Positions 30,435 through 40,074 are shown, counted from the stretch's first letter. The stretch: 64,000 nt of DNA from JAAYGT01 sp050252075 (GCA_050252075.1 JBFWLP010000004.1:1-64000); one strand, 5' to 3'. Notes: a model not told the origin generated them from the sequence alone. Made by a program: numbers and translations.

Positions 30435-31589
30435 ATGAATTTCAGACTAACTGATGAACAGCAGGCGTTTGCCCAGGCAGCACGCGACTTTGCCCAGGGC
30501 GAACTGGCTCCTCATGCCGCCCGCTGGGATGCCGAAAGCATTTTTCCCAAAGAGGCTTTCGCCAAGGCGGGCGAAATGGGTTTTTGCGCCATTTACGCTC
30601 CTGAGTCTATCGGCGGCCTGGGCCTTCCCCGCCTGGATGCAACACTGGTCTTCGAGGAAATGGCGGCCGTCGACCCTTCCACCACGGCGTTTCTCACCAT
30701 CCACAATATGGCCACCTGGATGATTGGTTCATGGGCGACGCCCAAGGTTCGCGATGCCTGGGGGCCTGTGCTCGCCAGTGGTGAAAAACTGGCCTCCTAT
30801 TGCCTGACCGAACCGGGTGCCGGATCCGATGCTGGAAACCTGTCCACTCGTGCGGAAAAAAAGGGCGATCATTATGTGCTGAATGGCGCCAAGGCGTTTA
30901 TTTCCGGCGGCGGAGACACCGAGGTCATGGTGGTCATGGCCCGCACCGGCGGTCCGGGGCCCAAGGGCGTATCGGCCTTTGTGGTGCCTTCCGATCTTCC
31001 GGGCATCAGCTACGGGCGCAAAGAAGAAAAAATGGGCTGGAACAGCCAGTCCACGCGGCCCATCACCTTCGAGAACGTCCAGGTGCCGGCGGAAAACCTG
31101 CTGGGCGAGGAAGGGCAGGGCTTCGTATTTGCCATGAAGGGCCTGGATGGCGGGCGCATCAATATTGGCACATGTTCGGTAGGCGCCGCGCAGGGAGCCT
31201 ACGATGCAGCACGGCAATACATGCAGGAACGTCACCAGTTCGGCCGGCCGCTGGCCGACTTTCAGGCGCTGCAGTTCAAGCTGGCCGACATGCTCACACA
31301 CATTGTCGCCGCCCGGCAAATGGTGCGGCTGGCCGCCTCGCGGCTCGATGAAAACGACCCGAATGCCACGGCGTATTGCGCCATGGCCAAACGTCTGGCC
31401 ACCGACCTGGGTTTTCAGGCCTGCCTGGATGCCCAGCAGCTGCACGGGGGCTATGGCTACCTGAAAGATTACCCGCTGGAGCGCCTGGTTCGCGACACGC
31501 GGGTTCACCAGATTCTCGAAGGGACGAACGAGATAATGCGTGTTATCGTTGCACGGCAAATTATTGAGAAAGGAGCAGACATCCGATGA
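30435..31589 (+). CDS. Acyl-CoA dehydrogenase, probably isobutyryl-CoA dehydrogenase
   Basis: A 384-residue FAD enzyme with CAGGAGA upstream. The family signatures YCLTEPGAGSDAGNLSTRA and a C-terminal QLHGGYGYLKDYPLERLVRD are present. The catalytic Glu lies in ILEGTNEIMR (about 370). The downstream neighbours (3-hydroxyisobutyryl-CoA hydrolase-like and 3-hydroxyisobutyrate dehydrogenase) point to the isobutyryl-CoA to methacrylyl-CoA step of valine degradation. Specificity is inferred from context. It overlaps the next gene by four bases. Confidence 0.9.
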   Translation: MNFRLTDEQQAFAQAARDFAQGELAPHAARWDAESIFPKEAFAKAGEMGFCAIYAPESIGGLGLPRLDATLVFEEMAAVDPSTTAFLTIHNMATWMIGSWATPKVRDAWGPVLASGEKLASYCLTEPGAGSDAGNLSTRAEKKGDHYVLNGAKAFISGGGDTEVMVVMARTGGPGPKGVSAFVVPSDLPGISYGRKEEKMGWNSQSTRPITFENVQVPAENLLGEEGQGFVFAMKGLDGGRINIGTCSVGAAQGAYDAARQYMQERHQFGRPLADFQALQFKLADMLTHIVAARQMVRLAASRLDENDPNATAYCAMAKRLATDLGFQACLDAQQLHGGYGYLKDYPLERLVRDTRVHQILEGTNEIMRVIVARQIIEKGADIR

Positions 31590-32719
31590 ATTCCCCGGTT
31601 TTATTTCAGGAACTGGCTACCGCTTCGCCATTGAAGATCGGCGTTGCCACGTTAAACAGTCCCAAAACACTGAATGGCCTTTCCCTGGAAATGTGCCGTC
31701 TGCTGTCCGACCAGTTCGCACGCTGGGCCGCCGACGATTCCATTGCCGCCGTAGTGCTCCAAGGAGCCGGCGACAAGGCGTTTTCCGCGGGCGGCGATTT
31801 GCACGGGTTGTACAAAAGCATGCAGGATAACGCCGGCGGCCAACCCTGGAATAATGCGTATGCCCGGGAGTTCTTCGACGTTGAATACCGCCTCGACTAC
31901 CTGATCCACACCTTTCCCAAACCCATCGTCTGCTGGGGCAGCGGCATTATCATGGGCGGCGGGGTAGGGCTGTTCATGGGTGCCAGCCATCGTGTGGTCA
32001 GCGAAACCACCCGCTTTGCCATGCCGGAAATCTCCATTGGCCTGTTCCCCGATGTAGGCGGTACCTGGATGCTGGCGCGACTGCCCGATGGTATCGGTAC
32101 GTTTCTGGCGCTCACGGCCGCTCAGATCGGCGCGGGCGACTGCCAGTTGCTGGGCCTTTCCGATTACGTTCTGGAATCCGGCCGCTGGGATGCCTTCCTG
32201 GCTGCTGTTCAGGAGCAATCCTGGCATGCTTCGCGCACCGCCAACGACGCGCAGCTGCGCAAGCTTCTGCTGGCCATGGCCCCGCAAGCCCATCCCGCTC
32301 CCGGTCCGTTGCAAACCCATTTTCACGACATTCGTCGCGCCTGTGACAGTGCCGATTTTCTGGAAGTGGTTAACAACATCAAGGCCTGGTCGGAACATTC
32401 CGACCCCTGGCTGCAGCGCGCCGCAAAAACGTTCAGCGCCGGGGCGCCCGGTTCGGCCCGGCTCAGCTTCACCTTGTTGCAACGTGTCCGTTTCATGTCG
32501 CTGGCCCAGGTGTTCCAGGAAGAATACATCGTGTCGCTTCAGTGCGGTGTCCAGGGCGATTTTCAGGAAGGCATACGTGCCTTGCTCATCGACAAAGACA
32601 AAACCCCGCGCTGGAATCCCTCGACCTATCACCAGGCTACCGACGACTGGGTTCAGCGCTATTTCGCGGCCCCCTGGCCTGAAGGAACGGCGAATCCTCT
32701 GGCCGACCTGGGGCAATAG
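31586..32719 (+). CDS. Enoyl-CoA hydratase/isomerase family, probably 3-hydroxyisobutyryl-CoA hydrolase
   Basis: A 377-residue crotonase-fold protein coupled to the dehydrogenase by an ATGA overlap. The oxyanion-hole segments AGGDLHGLYK and IIMGGGVGLFMGASHR are clear. The stretch EISIGLFPDVGGTWMLARLP, containing the catalytic Glu, is diagnostic of the 3-hydroxyisobutyryl-CoA hydrolase branch. The C-terminal extension of about 130 residues beyond a simple hydratase also fits. It would release free 3-hydroxyisobutyrate for mmsB. Confidence 0.9.
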   Translation: MNSPVLFQELATASPLKIGVATLNSPKTLNGLSLEMCRLLSDQFARWAADDSIAAVVLQGAGDKAFSAGGDLHGLYKSMQDNAGGQPWNNAYAREFFDVEYRLDYLIHTFPKPIVCWGSGIIMGGGVGLFMGASHRVVSETTRFAMPEISIGLFPDVGGTWMLARLPDGIGTFLALTAAQIGAGDCQLLGLSDYVLESGRWDAFLAAVQEQSWHASRTANDAQLRKLLLAMAPQAHPAPGPLQTHFHDIRRACDSADFLEVVNNIKAWSEHSDPWLQRAAKTFSAGAPGSARLSFTLLQRVRFMSLAQVFQEEYIVSLQCGVQGDFQEGIRALLIDKDKTPRWNPSTYHQATDDWVQRYFAAPWPEGTANPLADLGQ

Positions 32720-32815
32720 TCACCCGTCATGGCAACGGAGCGCGGCAGGCTTGCCGGTGCTCCGGTTCCCCTGTTTTGCAATAACCTTATTAATGAACCT
32801 GGAAGGAGACACACT

Positions 32816-33700
32816 ATGAGCCGTATCGCATTTATTGGTCTGGGTAATATGGGTGGGCCAATGGCCCAGAACCTGATTCGTGCCGGTCATGATCTGGCGG
32901 TTTTTGACCTGGTCCCCGCCGCCGTCAAGGCGGCGGTCGATGCCGGGGCCCAGGCCGCCGGGTCGGCGGCCGACGCGGTGAAAGGTGCCGAATTCGTCAT
33001 TTCCATGCTGCCGGCCAGCCGCCACGTTGAAAGCCTGTATCTGGGTGACAAGGGCCTGCTGTCGGTGATCGACCCGTCGGCGCTGATTATCGACTGCAGC
33101 ACGATCTCGCCCGACTCGGCACGCAAGGTGGCGGCGGCGGCCAAAGACAAAGGCATGCGCATGATCGATGCGCCCGTCTCGGGCGGCACGGGCGGTGCCG
33201 TGGCCGGAACGCTCACTTTTATCGTGGGTGGCGAAGCCGCCGACTTTGCCGTGGCCAAACCCCTTCTTGAAAAGATGGGCAAGAACATTTTCCACGCGGG
33301 TGACGCGGGTGCGGGCCAGGTAGCCAAAATATGCAATAACATGCTGCTGGGCATACTCATGGCGGGTACCTCGGAAGCGCTGGCACTGGGTGTGGCCAAC
33401 GGTATGGATCCGGCCGTCTTGTCGGAAATCATCAGCAAGAGCTCGGGGCGCAACTGGGCAACGGAGCTGTACAACCCCTGGCCCGGCATTATGGAGCACG
33501 CACCGGCCTCGAAGAACTACGCCGGCGGTTTCGGTGTCGACCTGATGCTCAAAGACCTTGGGCTGGCTGCCGAAGCCGCCATGGCATCGCGTTCGGCGAC
33601 GCCCCTGGGTGAGCTGGCCCGCAACCTGTATTCCATTCACAGCTCACAAGGCAACGGCGGGCTTGATTTTTCGAGCATCGTGAATATGTTCAAGAAGTAG
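32816..33700 (+). CDS. mmsB: 3-hydroxyisobutyrate dehydrogenase
   Basis: The protein has 294 residues from the ATG at 32816, preceded by GGAAGGAGA. It oxidises 3-hydroxyisobutyrate to methylmalonate semialdehyde with NAD. It shows the beta-hydroxyacid dehydrogenase pattern: FIGLGNMGGPMAQNLIRAGH, APVSGGTGGAVAGTLTFIVGG and the catalytic Lys region GQVAKICNNMLLG; KNYAGGFGVDLMLKDLGLA is near the C-terminus. It is the last gene of the valine cassette; the usual mmsA partner is not in the window. Confidence 0.95.
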   Translation: MSRIAFIGLGNMGGPMAQNLIRAGHDLAVFDLVPAAVKAAVDAGAQAAGSAADAVKGAEFVISMLPASRHVESLYLGDKGLLSVIDPSALIIDCSTISPDSARKVAAAAKDKGMRMIDAPVSGGTGGAVAGTLTFIVGGEAADFAVAKPLLEKMGKNIFHAGDAGAGQVAKICNNMLLGILMAGTSEALALGVANGMDPAVLSEIISKSSGRNWATELYNPWPGIMEHAPASKNYAGGFGVDLMLKDLGLAAEAAMASRSATPLGELARNLYSIHSSQGNGGLDFSSIVNMFKK

Positions 33701-33736
33701 TAAAAACCTGAATCGCTCCGCCCGGTGCGATTCAGG
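33701..33736 (-). terminator. Intrinsic terminator of ygfZ (minus strand)
   Basis: CCTGAATCGC (33707-33716) and GCGATTCAGG (33727-33736) form a perfect 10-bp stem with a 10-base loop. Read on the minus strand the stem is followed by TTTTTA, so it terminates ygfZ. On the plus strand it has no T-run, but the same hairpin sits 6 bases after the mmsB stop and may protect that mRNA's 3' end. Confidence 0.75.
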
Positions 33737-34688
33737 CGGCGTCGGGCGCAGTACCGCCCGGTAGCGCAACAGCGCGGATTTCCGGCCCGTCGGCATTCAG
33801 CAGCCGGAAATCCGCCTCGTTCATATCGCCAAGGGTAACTTCCATCAGCAGGTGCAGGCCCGTGCGAACGCCCGGCGCTTCCGAGCCCGGAACAATATGA
33901 ACCGCATTGACAACCCGACCGCAAGGTGCATCGGGGCGATGTGCGTTGTAGGTATCGGTACCCGCCAGTGAGCCGGTGTCGATCCCGTGTGGCAAGGGCG
34001 CCGCAATGTGGCCATAGGCCATGCGGCGCTTCACGGTACCCCGATAATGCGCCCGCGCCACCACTTCTTGGCCGGGATAACAGCCCTTGGTAAAGCTTAC
34101 CCCGCCGATCAGGTCCAGATTGACCGTTTGCGGAATGAACAGGTCTTGCGTGGCGGCTTCAATCCAGGGCAGCCCGGCCAGGATATCCAGGGCCGCCCAG
34201 TGCGATTCCGGCATTGGCGCGACCGGCCCCTGATAATCACCGGCCAGCCAGCCACGCGCCGGCTGATCCGGCCGGCCGGGAACACGAACGCAGGCAATAC
34301 CGTCAACAATGACCAATTGCCCTGGAACGTGCTCGGGCACGGCAGGCAGGAAGGCGCCGTATACCGGCGCATCGACCGGTTCAAACACCACCCTGGCGCG
34401 CAAGACGAACATACGCAGGCGTTGAATGACATTCCGGGCAATGCCGGCTTTCATCAGCAGATGGAGCTGCTGCGGTCCGGATCGCCACACCATCATCGTA
34501 GCCAGCAAACGGCCTTTGGGAGAGCAATAGCCGGCAAAGCAGGCTGCGTTTTCCTTCAGGCCGGCAATATCATTGGTGAGCTGGCCGTGCAGGAATGAGA
34601 CGGCATCGTCGCCGGAAACACGTACAAGGGCGAAATCGGGCAATGAAATGGCGGAGATATCGGTGGAGGCGAAAGGCATGGACGACAT
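33732..34688 (-). CDS. ygfZ: Folate-binding protein YgfZ
   Basis: A 318-residue protein of the GcvT-like fold that supports iron-sulfur cluster enzymes. The family-defining motif KGCYPGQEVVAR lies near residue 200. The N-terminus (LPDFALVRVSGDDAVSFLHGQLTNDI) is typical. A second Met three codons in is also possible. It is divergent from mltG across about 100 bases, a frequent ygfZ-mltG-tmk-holB neighbourhood. Confidence 0.94.
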   Translation of the reverse strand: MSSMPFASTDISAISLPDFALVRVSGDDAVSFLHGQLTNDIAGLKENAACFAGYCSPKGRLLATMMVWRSGPQQLHLLMKAGIARNVIQRLRMFVLRARVVFEPVDAPVYGAFLPAVPEHVPGQLVIVDGIACVRVPGRPDQPARGWLAGDYQGPVAPMPESHWAALDILAGLPWIEAATQDLFIPQTVNLDLIGGVSFTKGCYPGQEVVARAHYRGTVKRRMAYGHIAAPLPHGIDTGSLAGTDTYNAHRPDAPCGRVVNAVHIVPGSEAPGVRTGLHLLMEVTLGDMNEADFRLLNADGPEIRAVALPGGTAPDAA

Positions 34689-34774
34689 AACAGTGCAGGA
34701 ACCTGATGAACGATGAAAACCGGATAAAACACAAGTAGGGCGTAGCGTTTATGATAGCGGACTGAACGACACCG

Positions 34775-34789
34775 AACGAATGCTTCGTT
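34775..34789 (+). promoter_or_regulatory. Hairpin abutting the mltG start codon
   Basis: AACGAA-TGC-TTCGTT is a perfect 6-bp stem that ends on the base before the mltG ATG. No Shine-Dalgarno sequence is visible between -15 and -5. Translation initiation of mltG may therefore be weak or structure-dependent. Confidence 0.4.
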
Positions 34790-35800
34790 ATGACGAAATT
34801 TAAGTCACTTTTTCTTTCTTTGCTGACCGCCCTGGTGCTGGGCGCGGCGGGGTTGGCCGCGTATGTGGTGTACTGGCTAGACAGCCCGGTCACCCTCGAC
34901 CAGCCACGGATAGTCTACACGGTTTCCCCCGGTGACCGATTGCGCACCATTGCCCAGACCATGAACGGCGCAGGTATTCATGTCAATGACGATGCCCTGG
35001 TGCTGCTGGGGCGGTATACCGGGCAGGACAGGCAGATTCACGCCGGTGTATACGAGGCGCTGGCCGGTGACTCTCCCCGCCGGCTACTCGACCGCATGGC
35101 CAGGGGCGAAATGGTACAGACCCGCCTTACGTTTGTGGAAGGCTGGACGTACCGGCAGATACGGCAGGCGCTGCGCGACCACACCGATGTCCGGCAAACC
35201 CTGCAAGACGTCTCCGATGAGCAGGTGTTGCAACGCCTGGGGGCTGAGTACACCAGCCCCGAAGGCCTGTTTTTCCCTGATACCTACGTGTTCGTTCCCG
35301 GCACCACCGATTTCGCGGTTCTGGAGCAGGCCTTCAAGGCGCAACAAAAGCATCTGGCGCAGCTGTGGGAGCAACGCGACCCCGATCTGCCGCTGAAATC
35401 ACCCTACGAGGCGCTGATTCTAGCCTCGATAGTCGAAAAGGAAACCGGCCACAGCCCCGATCGCGACAAGGTCGCCGGGGTGTTCATCAACCGGTTGCGT
35501 ACCGGCATGGCCCTGCAAACCGACCCCACCGTCATTTACGGTATGGGCGACGCTTACCAAGGGCGCATTCGCAAGCGCGACCTGCAAACCGACACGCCCT
35601 GGAACACCTACACCCGGCCCGGCCTGCCGCCCACACCCATAGCCAGTCCCGGGCGGGCGGCGCTTGAAGCCACCCTCAAGCCCGCTGACCATGATTTTTA
35701 CTATTTCGTTGCGCGGGGCGACGGCACCAGCGAGTTCTCACGCAATCTGTCCGAACACAATAGGGCAGTGCGCAAATTCATTCTGGGGCAGCGCTCATGA
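34790..35800 (+). CDS. mltG: Endolytic murein transglycosylase MltG
   Basis: A 336-residue YceG-like protein with one N-terminal membrane anchor (about 8-28) and a periplasmic body. It cuts nascent glycan strands and is thought to end peptidoglycan polymerisation. The catalytic Glu lies in [22 protein letters not shown], followed by [13 protein letters not shown] and [15 protein letters not shown]. It overlaps tmk by four bases. Confidence 0.95.
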   Translation: MTKFKSLFLSLLTALVLGAAGLAAYVVYWLDSPVTLDQPRIVYTVSPGDRLRTIAQTMNGAGIHVNDDALVLLGRYTGQDRQIHAGVYEALAGDSPRRLLDRMARGEMVQTRLTFVEGWTYRQIRQALRDHTDVRQTLQDVSDEQVLQRLGAEYTSPEGLFFPDTYVFVPGTTDFAVLEQAFKAQQKHLAQLWEQRDPDLPLKSPYEALILASIVEKETGHSPDRDKVAGVFINRLRTGMALQTDPTVIYGMGDAYQGRIRKRDLQTDTPWNTYTRPGLPPTPIASPGRAALEATLKPADHDFYYFVARGDGTSEFSRNLSEHNRAVRKFILGQRS

Positions 35801-36435
35801 CATCCATCGTAAGGCCGGGCGTTTTCATCACGCTTGAAGGGGTGGACGGAGCCGGCAAGAGCACCCATATTCCCTGGCTGATCCAGCGCCTGGAACAACG
35901 CGGCATTCCGGTGGTTTCCACCCGGGAGCCCGGCGGCACCGCGCTGGGCGAGCAGTTGCGCCAGCTGTTGCTGTCTCACCCCATGCACCTGAAAACTGAA
36001 ACGCTGCTTATGTTTGCCGCCCGGAACGAGCATCTGGAAACGCTTATCCGGCCGGCCTTGTCCCAGGGCAAATGGGTCGTGTGTGACCGCTTCACCGACG
36101 CCACCTATGCCTACCAGGGCGGTGGGCGTGAACTGGGGCATGTCATGGTGCAAGCCCTTGAAAACTGGGTGCATCCGGCGCTGCAGCCCGACTGCACGCT
36201 GTTATTCGACGTTCCCCTCGAAGTGGCTCGCGAGCGTTTGTCGGCCACCCGCACGCTGGACCGTTTTGAGCAAGAGGGTCCGGCCTTTTTCCAGCGAACG
36301 CGCCAGGCTTATCACCGGCGGGTGGAACAGGCTCCGCAGCGCTTTCACGTGCTTGATTCCACGCAGCCTATCGCTTCGGTTCAACAACAGCTCGATGCCG
36401 TGCTCGACCGTCTGGTTCAAGGCTGGCAACACTGA
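35797..36435 (+). CDS. tmk: Thymidylate kinase
   Basis: A 212-residue P-loop kinase that makes dTDP from dTMP. The P-loop [11 protein letters not shown], the DRX-type TREPGGT, and [16 protein letters not shown] are visible. Length is normal. The start overlaps the mltG stop (ATGA) and holB follows after two bases, so mltG-tmk-holB is one operon. Confidence 0.97.
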   Translation: MTSIVRPGVFITLEGVDGAGKSTHIPWLIQRLEQRGIPVVSTREPGGTALGEQLRQLLLSHPMHLKTETLLMFAARNEHLETLIRPALSQGKWVVCDRFTDATYAYQGGGRELGHVMVQALENWVHPALQPDCTLLFDVPLEVARERLSATRTLDRFEQEGPAFFQRTRQAYHRRVEQAPQRFHVLDSTQPIASVQQQLDAVLDRLVQGWQH

Positions 36436-36437
36436 CC

Positions 36438-37487
36438 ATGCAGGCATTCCATTCCTTTCTTCCCTGGCAATCGGCCGGCGCTTCCCGATGGCTGAGCCAG
36501 CGCGAGCGATTTGCCCATGCCTGGCTGCTGTATGGCCCGCCCGGAATTGGAAAGCGTCAGTTTGCGCTGGCCGCCGCCGCGAGCCTGTTGTGTGAGTCAC
36601 CGGTGAACAGCCTGGCCTGCGGGCATTGCTCCGCCTGCCAGTGGGTGAACGGGGGCAACCACCCCGATTTGCGCCGCATCCGCCCGCAAGCGCTGGCCCA
36701 CGAAGAAGGCGAGGCCGAGGGCGACACGCCGGATACAGACAACGACGCCGGAAAATCGCTGTCCAAAGAGATCCGGATCGAACAGATCCGAACGCTGGCC
36801 ACCTGGTTTACCACAGCCACCCACCGGGGAGGCTGGCGCGTGGCGGTTATTTATCCGGCCCAGGCCATGAACATGGTGACCGCGAACGCCTTGCTCAAAG
36901 TGCTGGAAGAGCCCCCGGAACACACGGTTTTCTTGCTGGTCGCCGATGCGCCTGATCGCCTGTTGCCAACGCTGGTATCCCGGTGCCGGCGCCTGGCGGT
37001 ACCGGTGCCGGGGCGAGACGACAGCTTGCGCTGGCTGGCTTCGAACAATGTGCAGGCGGCCGACGCCTGGCTTGCCTTTTCGGGCGGCGCTCCCTTGCTG
37101 GCGGCGCAGCGTGCCCAGCAAGGCGATGCACCGGCCCCCGAATGGCTGGGCACACTGATTACCCGTTTGGCCGAGTCGCCCTCGGCCAACTTCGCCGACG
37201 TGTGCGACACCCTTGAAAAGGAAAGCCCCGCCGTCTGGATTGACTATCTGCAGCGTTTGTGTGTGGATCTCATGCTGGTGTCGGTGGGAGCCGGGCCGCG
37301 CTATTTCATCCAGAGCACCTCGCTGGTTTGCACCATTGCGGCACGCGCCGACGCCGCCAATCTGTCCGGGCTCGCCAAATGGCTGGCGCAGCAGCGGGCG
37401 GTAGCCCAACACCCGTTGAATGCGCGCCTGTTCGTGCATACCGCGCTGCAGCGCTTCGTGCTCGCCTGCGCGCCGGGCGCCGCCTAA
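36438..37487 (+). CDS. holB: DNA polymerase III subunit delta prime
   Basis: A 349-residue clamp-loader AAA+ protein. It has a P-loop-like GPPGIGKRQFALA, a zinc-binding module with CGHCSACQWV and an earlier Cys in LLCESPV, and a sensor-1-type region NALLKVLEEPPEHTVFLLV. The SRC motif SRCRRLAVP follows. An acidic insert (about 88-105, EEGEAEGDTPDTDNDAG) is a lineage-specific loop. Confidence 0.95.
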   Translation: MQAFHSFLPWQSAGASRWLSQRERFAHAWLLYGPPGIGKRQFALAAAASLLCESPVNSLACGHCSACQWVNGGNHPDLRRIRPQALAHEEGEAEGDTPDTDNDAGKSLSKEIRIEQIRTLATWFTTATHRGGWRVAVIYPAQAMNMVTANALLKVLEEPPEHTVFLLVADAPDRLLPTLVSRCRRLAVPVPGRDDSLRWLASNNVQAADAWLAFSGGAPLLAAQRAQQGDAPAPEWLGTLITRLAESPSANFADVCDTLEKESPAVWIDYLQRLCVDLMLVSVGAGPRYFIQSTSLVCTIAARADAANLSGLAKWLAQQRAVAQHPLNARLFVHTALQRFVLACAPGAA

Positions 37488-37530
37488 GTTACACTGCCAG
37501 GTTATTGATTTTCTTTGTGAATATTGCGTT

Positions 37531-38304
37531 ATGTTTGTTGACTCCCACTGCCATCTGGATTTCCCTGATCTGGCAAGCCAATTGCCCGACATACTCGGCC
37601 GCATGGCACGCAATCAGGTTACCCATGCCCTGGTTGTTAGTGTGAACCTTCCCGACTGGCCACGGCTTGTCGAGCTGGTGAACGGCCAGCCGAATCTTTA
37701 CGCCTCGGTGGGGGTGCATCCCGACTACGAAGACACCCCCGAGCCCACCGTCGACCAGTTGGTCGAACTGGCGTCGGCCACCCCCCGTGTGGTGGCGATC
37801 GGAGAAACCGGGCTCGATTATTTCCGCATGAGCGAACCGCTCGAATGGCAGCGCGAGCGCTTTCGCACCCATATCCGAGCGGCGCGCCGGGCGGGATTGC
37901 CGCTCATCATCCACACACGTGCCGCCAGCGAAGATACCTTGCGGATCATGCAAGAGGAAAACGCACACGAATGCGGCGGCGTCATGCATTGCTTCACAGA
38001 ATCGTGGGAAGTGGCCCAGGCCGCCATGGCAATGAATTTCCATATTTCGCTTTCGGGCATCGTCACTTTCAAAAAAGCCGCCGAGCTGCACGATCTGGCC
38101 ACACGGATTCCCCTCGATCGCCTGTTGATCGAAACCGACTCGCCTTATCTGGCACCAGTGCCGTTCCGGGGTAAAACCAACGATCCGTCGCTGGTGATCC
38201 ATGTGGCGGAAAAGATCGCCGAGCTGCGCGGCATTTCCGTGGCCAGCGTGGCCGAGCATACTACCCGTAACTTTTTCCAGCTGTTTACCAAGGCCGCGGG
38301 TTGA
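37531..38304 (+). CDS. tatD: TatD-family metal-dependent hydrolase (DNase)
   Basis: The protein has 257 residues from the ATG at 37531; the longer in-frame extension overlaps holB and is rejected. It shows FVDSHCHLDF (metal His pair), SVGVHPDYED, IGETGLDYF, IHTRAA, GVMHCFTES and ETDSPYLAPVP, the ordered motifs of the TatD amidohydrolase family with nuclease activity. The holB-tatD adjacency is common in proteobacteria. Confidence 0.95.
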   Translation: MFVDSHCHLDFPDLASQLPDILGRMARNQVTHALVVSVNLPDWPRLVELVNGQPNLYASVGVHPDYEDTPEPTVDQLVELASATPRVVAIGETGLDYFRMSEPLEWQRERFRTHIRAARRAGLPLIIHTRAASEDTLRIMQEENAHECGGVMHCFTESWEVAQAAMAMNFHISLSGIVTFKKAAELHDLATRIPLDRLLIETDSPYLAPVPFRGKTNDPSLVIHVAEKIAELRGISVASVAEHTTRNFFQLFTKAAG

Positions 38305-38332
38305 CGCGCGCGGCAATTTTCCGGAGTTCGCT

Positions 38333-39274
38333 ATGGATACTTGTGCAATGACCACCCGGTTTCCGGTGGCTCCGCAGCGGCGCGCGGCGGGTTTCTGGCT
38401 AGTCGTCATGATTGCAAGCCTGCTTGCCTTGTTCGCCGGCACCGCCGGTGCCGCCGCGCCGAAAGACTGGTGGGTGAACGTCACCAACGACCGTGCCGAC
38501 GAAGTACGCAAGCAGCTGGCCCGGGGCGCCGATCCCAACGTTGTCGACGCCGAAGGCTTGCCTTCGATCATGCTGGCCATACGTGAAGGTTCCTGGGCGG
38601 TTTACGACGTGCTGGCGGCGAATAAACGCAGCAACCTGAACATCGAGAACAAATTCGGGGAAACGCCGCTCATGTATCTGGCGGTGGTCGGGGAAACCCG
38701 GCGGGCGCAAGCACTGATCCAGCGCGGCGCGCAGGTGAACCGGCTGGGCTGGACACCGCTGCAGTATGCCGCCTCGCGCGGGCATCTGGAAACGGTAAAG
38801 ATGCTGCTGTCCAACAAGGCGGTGGTCAATTCACCCGGCCCCGACGGCACCACGGCTCTTATGATGGCAGCGTTCAACGGCAGTGAAGACGTTGCGCAAT
38901 ACCTGTTGAACAACGGTGCCGACATCACCATGCGAACGCTGGCCAAGGAAGGCGCGGCCGACTGGGCCCGCAAGCGCGGGTTTGATGCGCTGGCCGCCAA
39001 ACTGGGTGCCGTTGAACAGCGTGTGCTGGTTTATCAGAAAGCCCTGCGCGACCAGGCCAGCCGGGTCACGGTGTTTGGTGCCGACGGCAATCCGGTCAGT
39101 GCACAAACGCATGTGAATGTCACATCGGCCATTCCCAAACCCAGCCTGAATCTGAACGCACCCGTGGCCGCACCGCAAGCGGGCCGGTCCGATACCGCCG
39201 GTCAGGCAACGTCGGACAACGGCACGTCGCGTTATTTCGATCTGAAACGGTTCGATCAGCCTTCGGCACCCTGA
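38333..39274 (+). CDS. Exported ankyrin-repeat protein
   Basis: The protein has 313 residues from the ATG at 38333, with CCGGAG 9 bases upstream. An N-terminal hydrophobic segment (about 22-42, ending TAGAAAP) looks like a signal peptide. Four to five ankyrin repeats follow (about 50-190), e.g. GWTPLQYAASRGHLETVKMLL and GTTALMMAAFNGSEDVAQYLL (shown in part). A helical segment and a Ser/Thr-rich tail close it. It is probably periplasmic; partner unknown. It follows tatD by 28 bases and overlaps a convergent lipoprotein gene by 19 bases. Confidence 0.87.
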   Translation: MDTCAMTTRFPVAPQRRAAGFWLVVMIASLLALFAGTAGAAAPKDWWVNVTNDRADEVRKQLARGADPNVVDAEGLPSIMLAIREGSWAVYDVLAANKRSNLNIENKFGETPLMYLAVVGETRRAQALIQRGAQVNRLGWTPLQYAASRGHLETVKMLLSNKAVVNSPGPDGTTALMMAAFNGSEDVAQYLLNNGADITMRTLAKEGAADWARKRGFDALAAKLGAVEQRVLVYQKALRDQASRVTVFGADGNPVSAQTHVNVTSAIPKPSLNLNAPVAAPQAGRSDTAGQATSDNGTSRYFDLKRFDQPSAP

Positions 39275-40074
39275 GGCAAAAATGCAGGCCGGATGATCCC
39301 GCGCAATGCCTCGTAGGGTATGAGTAATTCGGGCTGGCCCGACGAATACGGAGCGATCTGGTACGAATCGTACTTCACGACCAGGCCCCGATCCGTAATG
39401 GCGGCGTTATCGCTGGGCTGAAACGGCCACAGGCGAGTGAAATTCTCGGGGTCATCTGCCGCCGGCGCGTGCCCGCCCAGCCACTGCGTGTGAGCCTTGC
39501 GCAATGCCTGAACGTAGGCCGGATGCCCGCCCGGTTCCAGGATGTCGGTGAGCCCCAGCGGTTGTTGCCGCCGGTTGTCCCAGTTCAGGAACTGGGTCGC
39601 GGTAATGCCGTGCGCCGCGCCGGTAAGGTATTGCCACGAGGCCAGTTCAAGAACGGTAAGGTGCCGGTTGGCATAACGGACGTTGGCGGTGAGTGTGACC
39701 GTATCCCTTGGGCCGGCGGTTTTCCAGAAGTAGCGCTCGAACTGGTCGATGGTGTCGTAGGGCGGAGCGTCGGCGGTGACGCCGGTCATGGTGGCCAGCG
39801 CATGATCGACGAAGGACGTAAGCTGTGGATGCCCCGGGAAAACCAGTGAGTTGACCGTCAGGGCAGGGCATTGGCCCGAGCAGCCCGGCAGCGTGTGCTC
39901 GTAGCGCAGCGGCTGGGAAAACCAGCCGTCACGCTGCGTTTCCTGCCCTGTTTTTGCCGGCACCAATGAAATATCGCCCGACGATTGCGTACCGGCACAC
40001 CCCGCCACGACAACAGAAGCGGCCACGGCCAGCCCGCGAAACGCCCGCGAATACGGCGCTGCCCAGGTGCTCAT
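39256..40074 (-). CDS. RsiV/DUF3298-like lipoprotein
   Basis: The protein has 272 residues, with a lipoprotein signal peptide (lipobox VVAGC, Cys at about 26). The body contains FERYFWKTAGPRDTVTLTANVRYANRHLTVLELASW and a C-terminal VVKYDSYQIAPYSSGQPELLIPYEALRGI. These match the DUF3298 fold found in B. subtilis anti-sigma factor RsiV, which binds lysozyme. No sigma factor is nearby, so an anti-sigma role is not implied. It is coupled to the upstream yfcG-like gene by a four-base overlap. Confidence 0.8.
   Translation of the reverse strand: MSTWAAPYSRAFRGLAVAASVVVAGCAGTQSSGDISLVPAKTGQETQRDGWFSQPLRYEHTLPGCSGQCPALTVNSLVFPGHPQLTSFVDHALATMTGVTADAPPYDTIDQFERYFWKTAGPRDTVTLTANVRYANRHLTVLELASWQYLTGAAHGITATQFLNWDNRRQQPLGLTDILEPGGHPAYVQALRKAHTQWLGGHAPAADDPENFTRLWPFQPSDNAAITDRGLVVKYDSYQIAPYSSGQPELLIPYEALRGIIRPAFLPQGAEG

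Noticed and set aside
39256..40074. Reading the RsiV-like lipoprotein as an anti-sigma factor
   Set aside because: No ECF sigma factor gene is adjacent, and the protein has a lipoprotein signal rather than the cytoplasmic anti-sigma domain plus membrane helix of RsiV.
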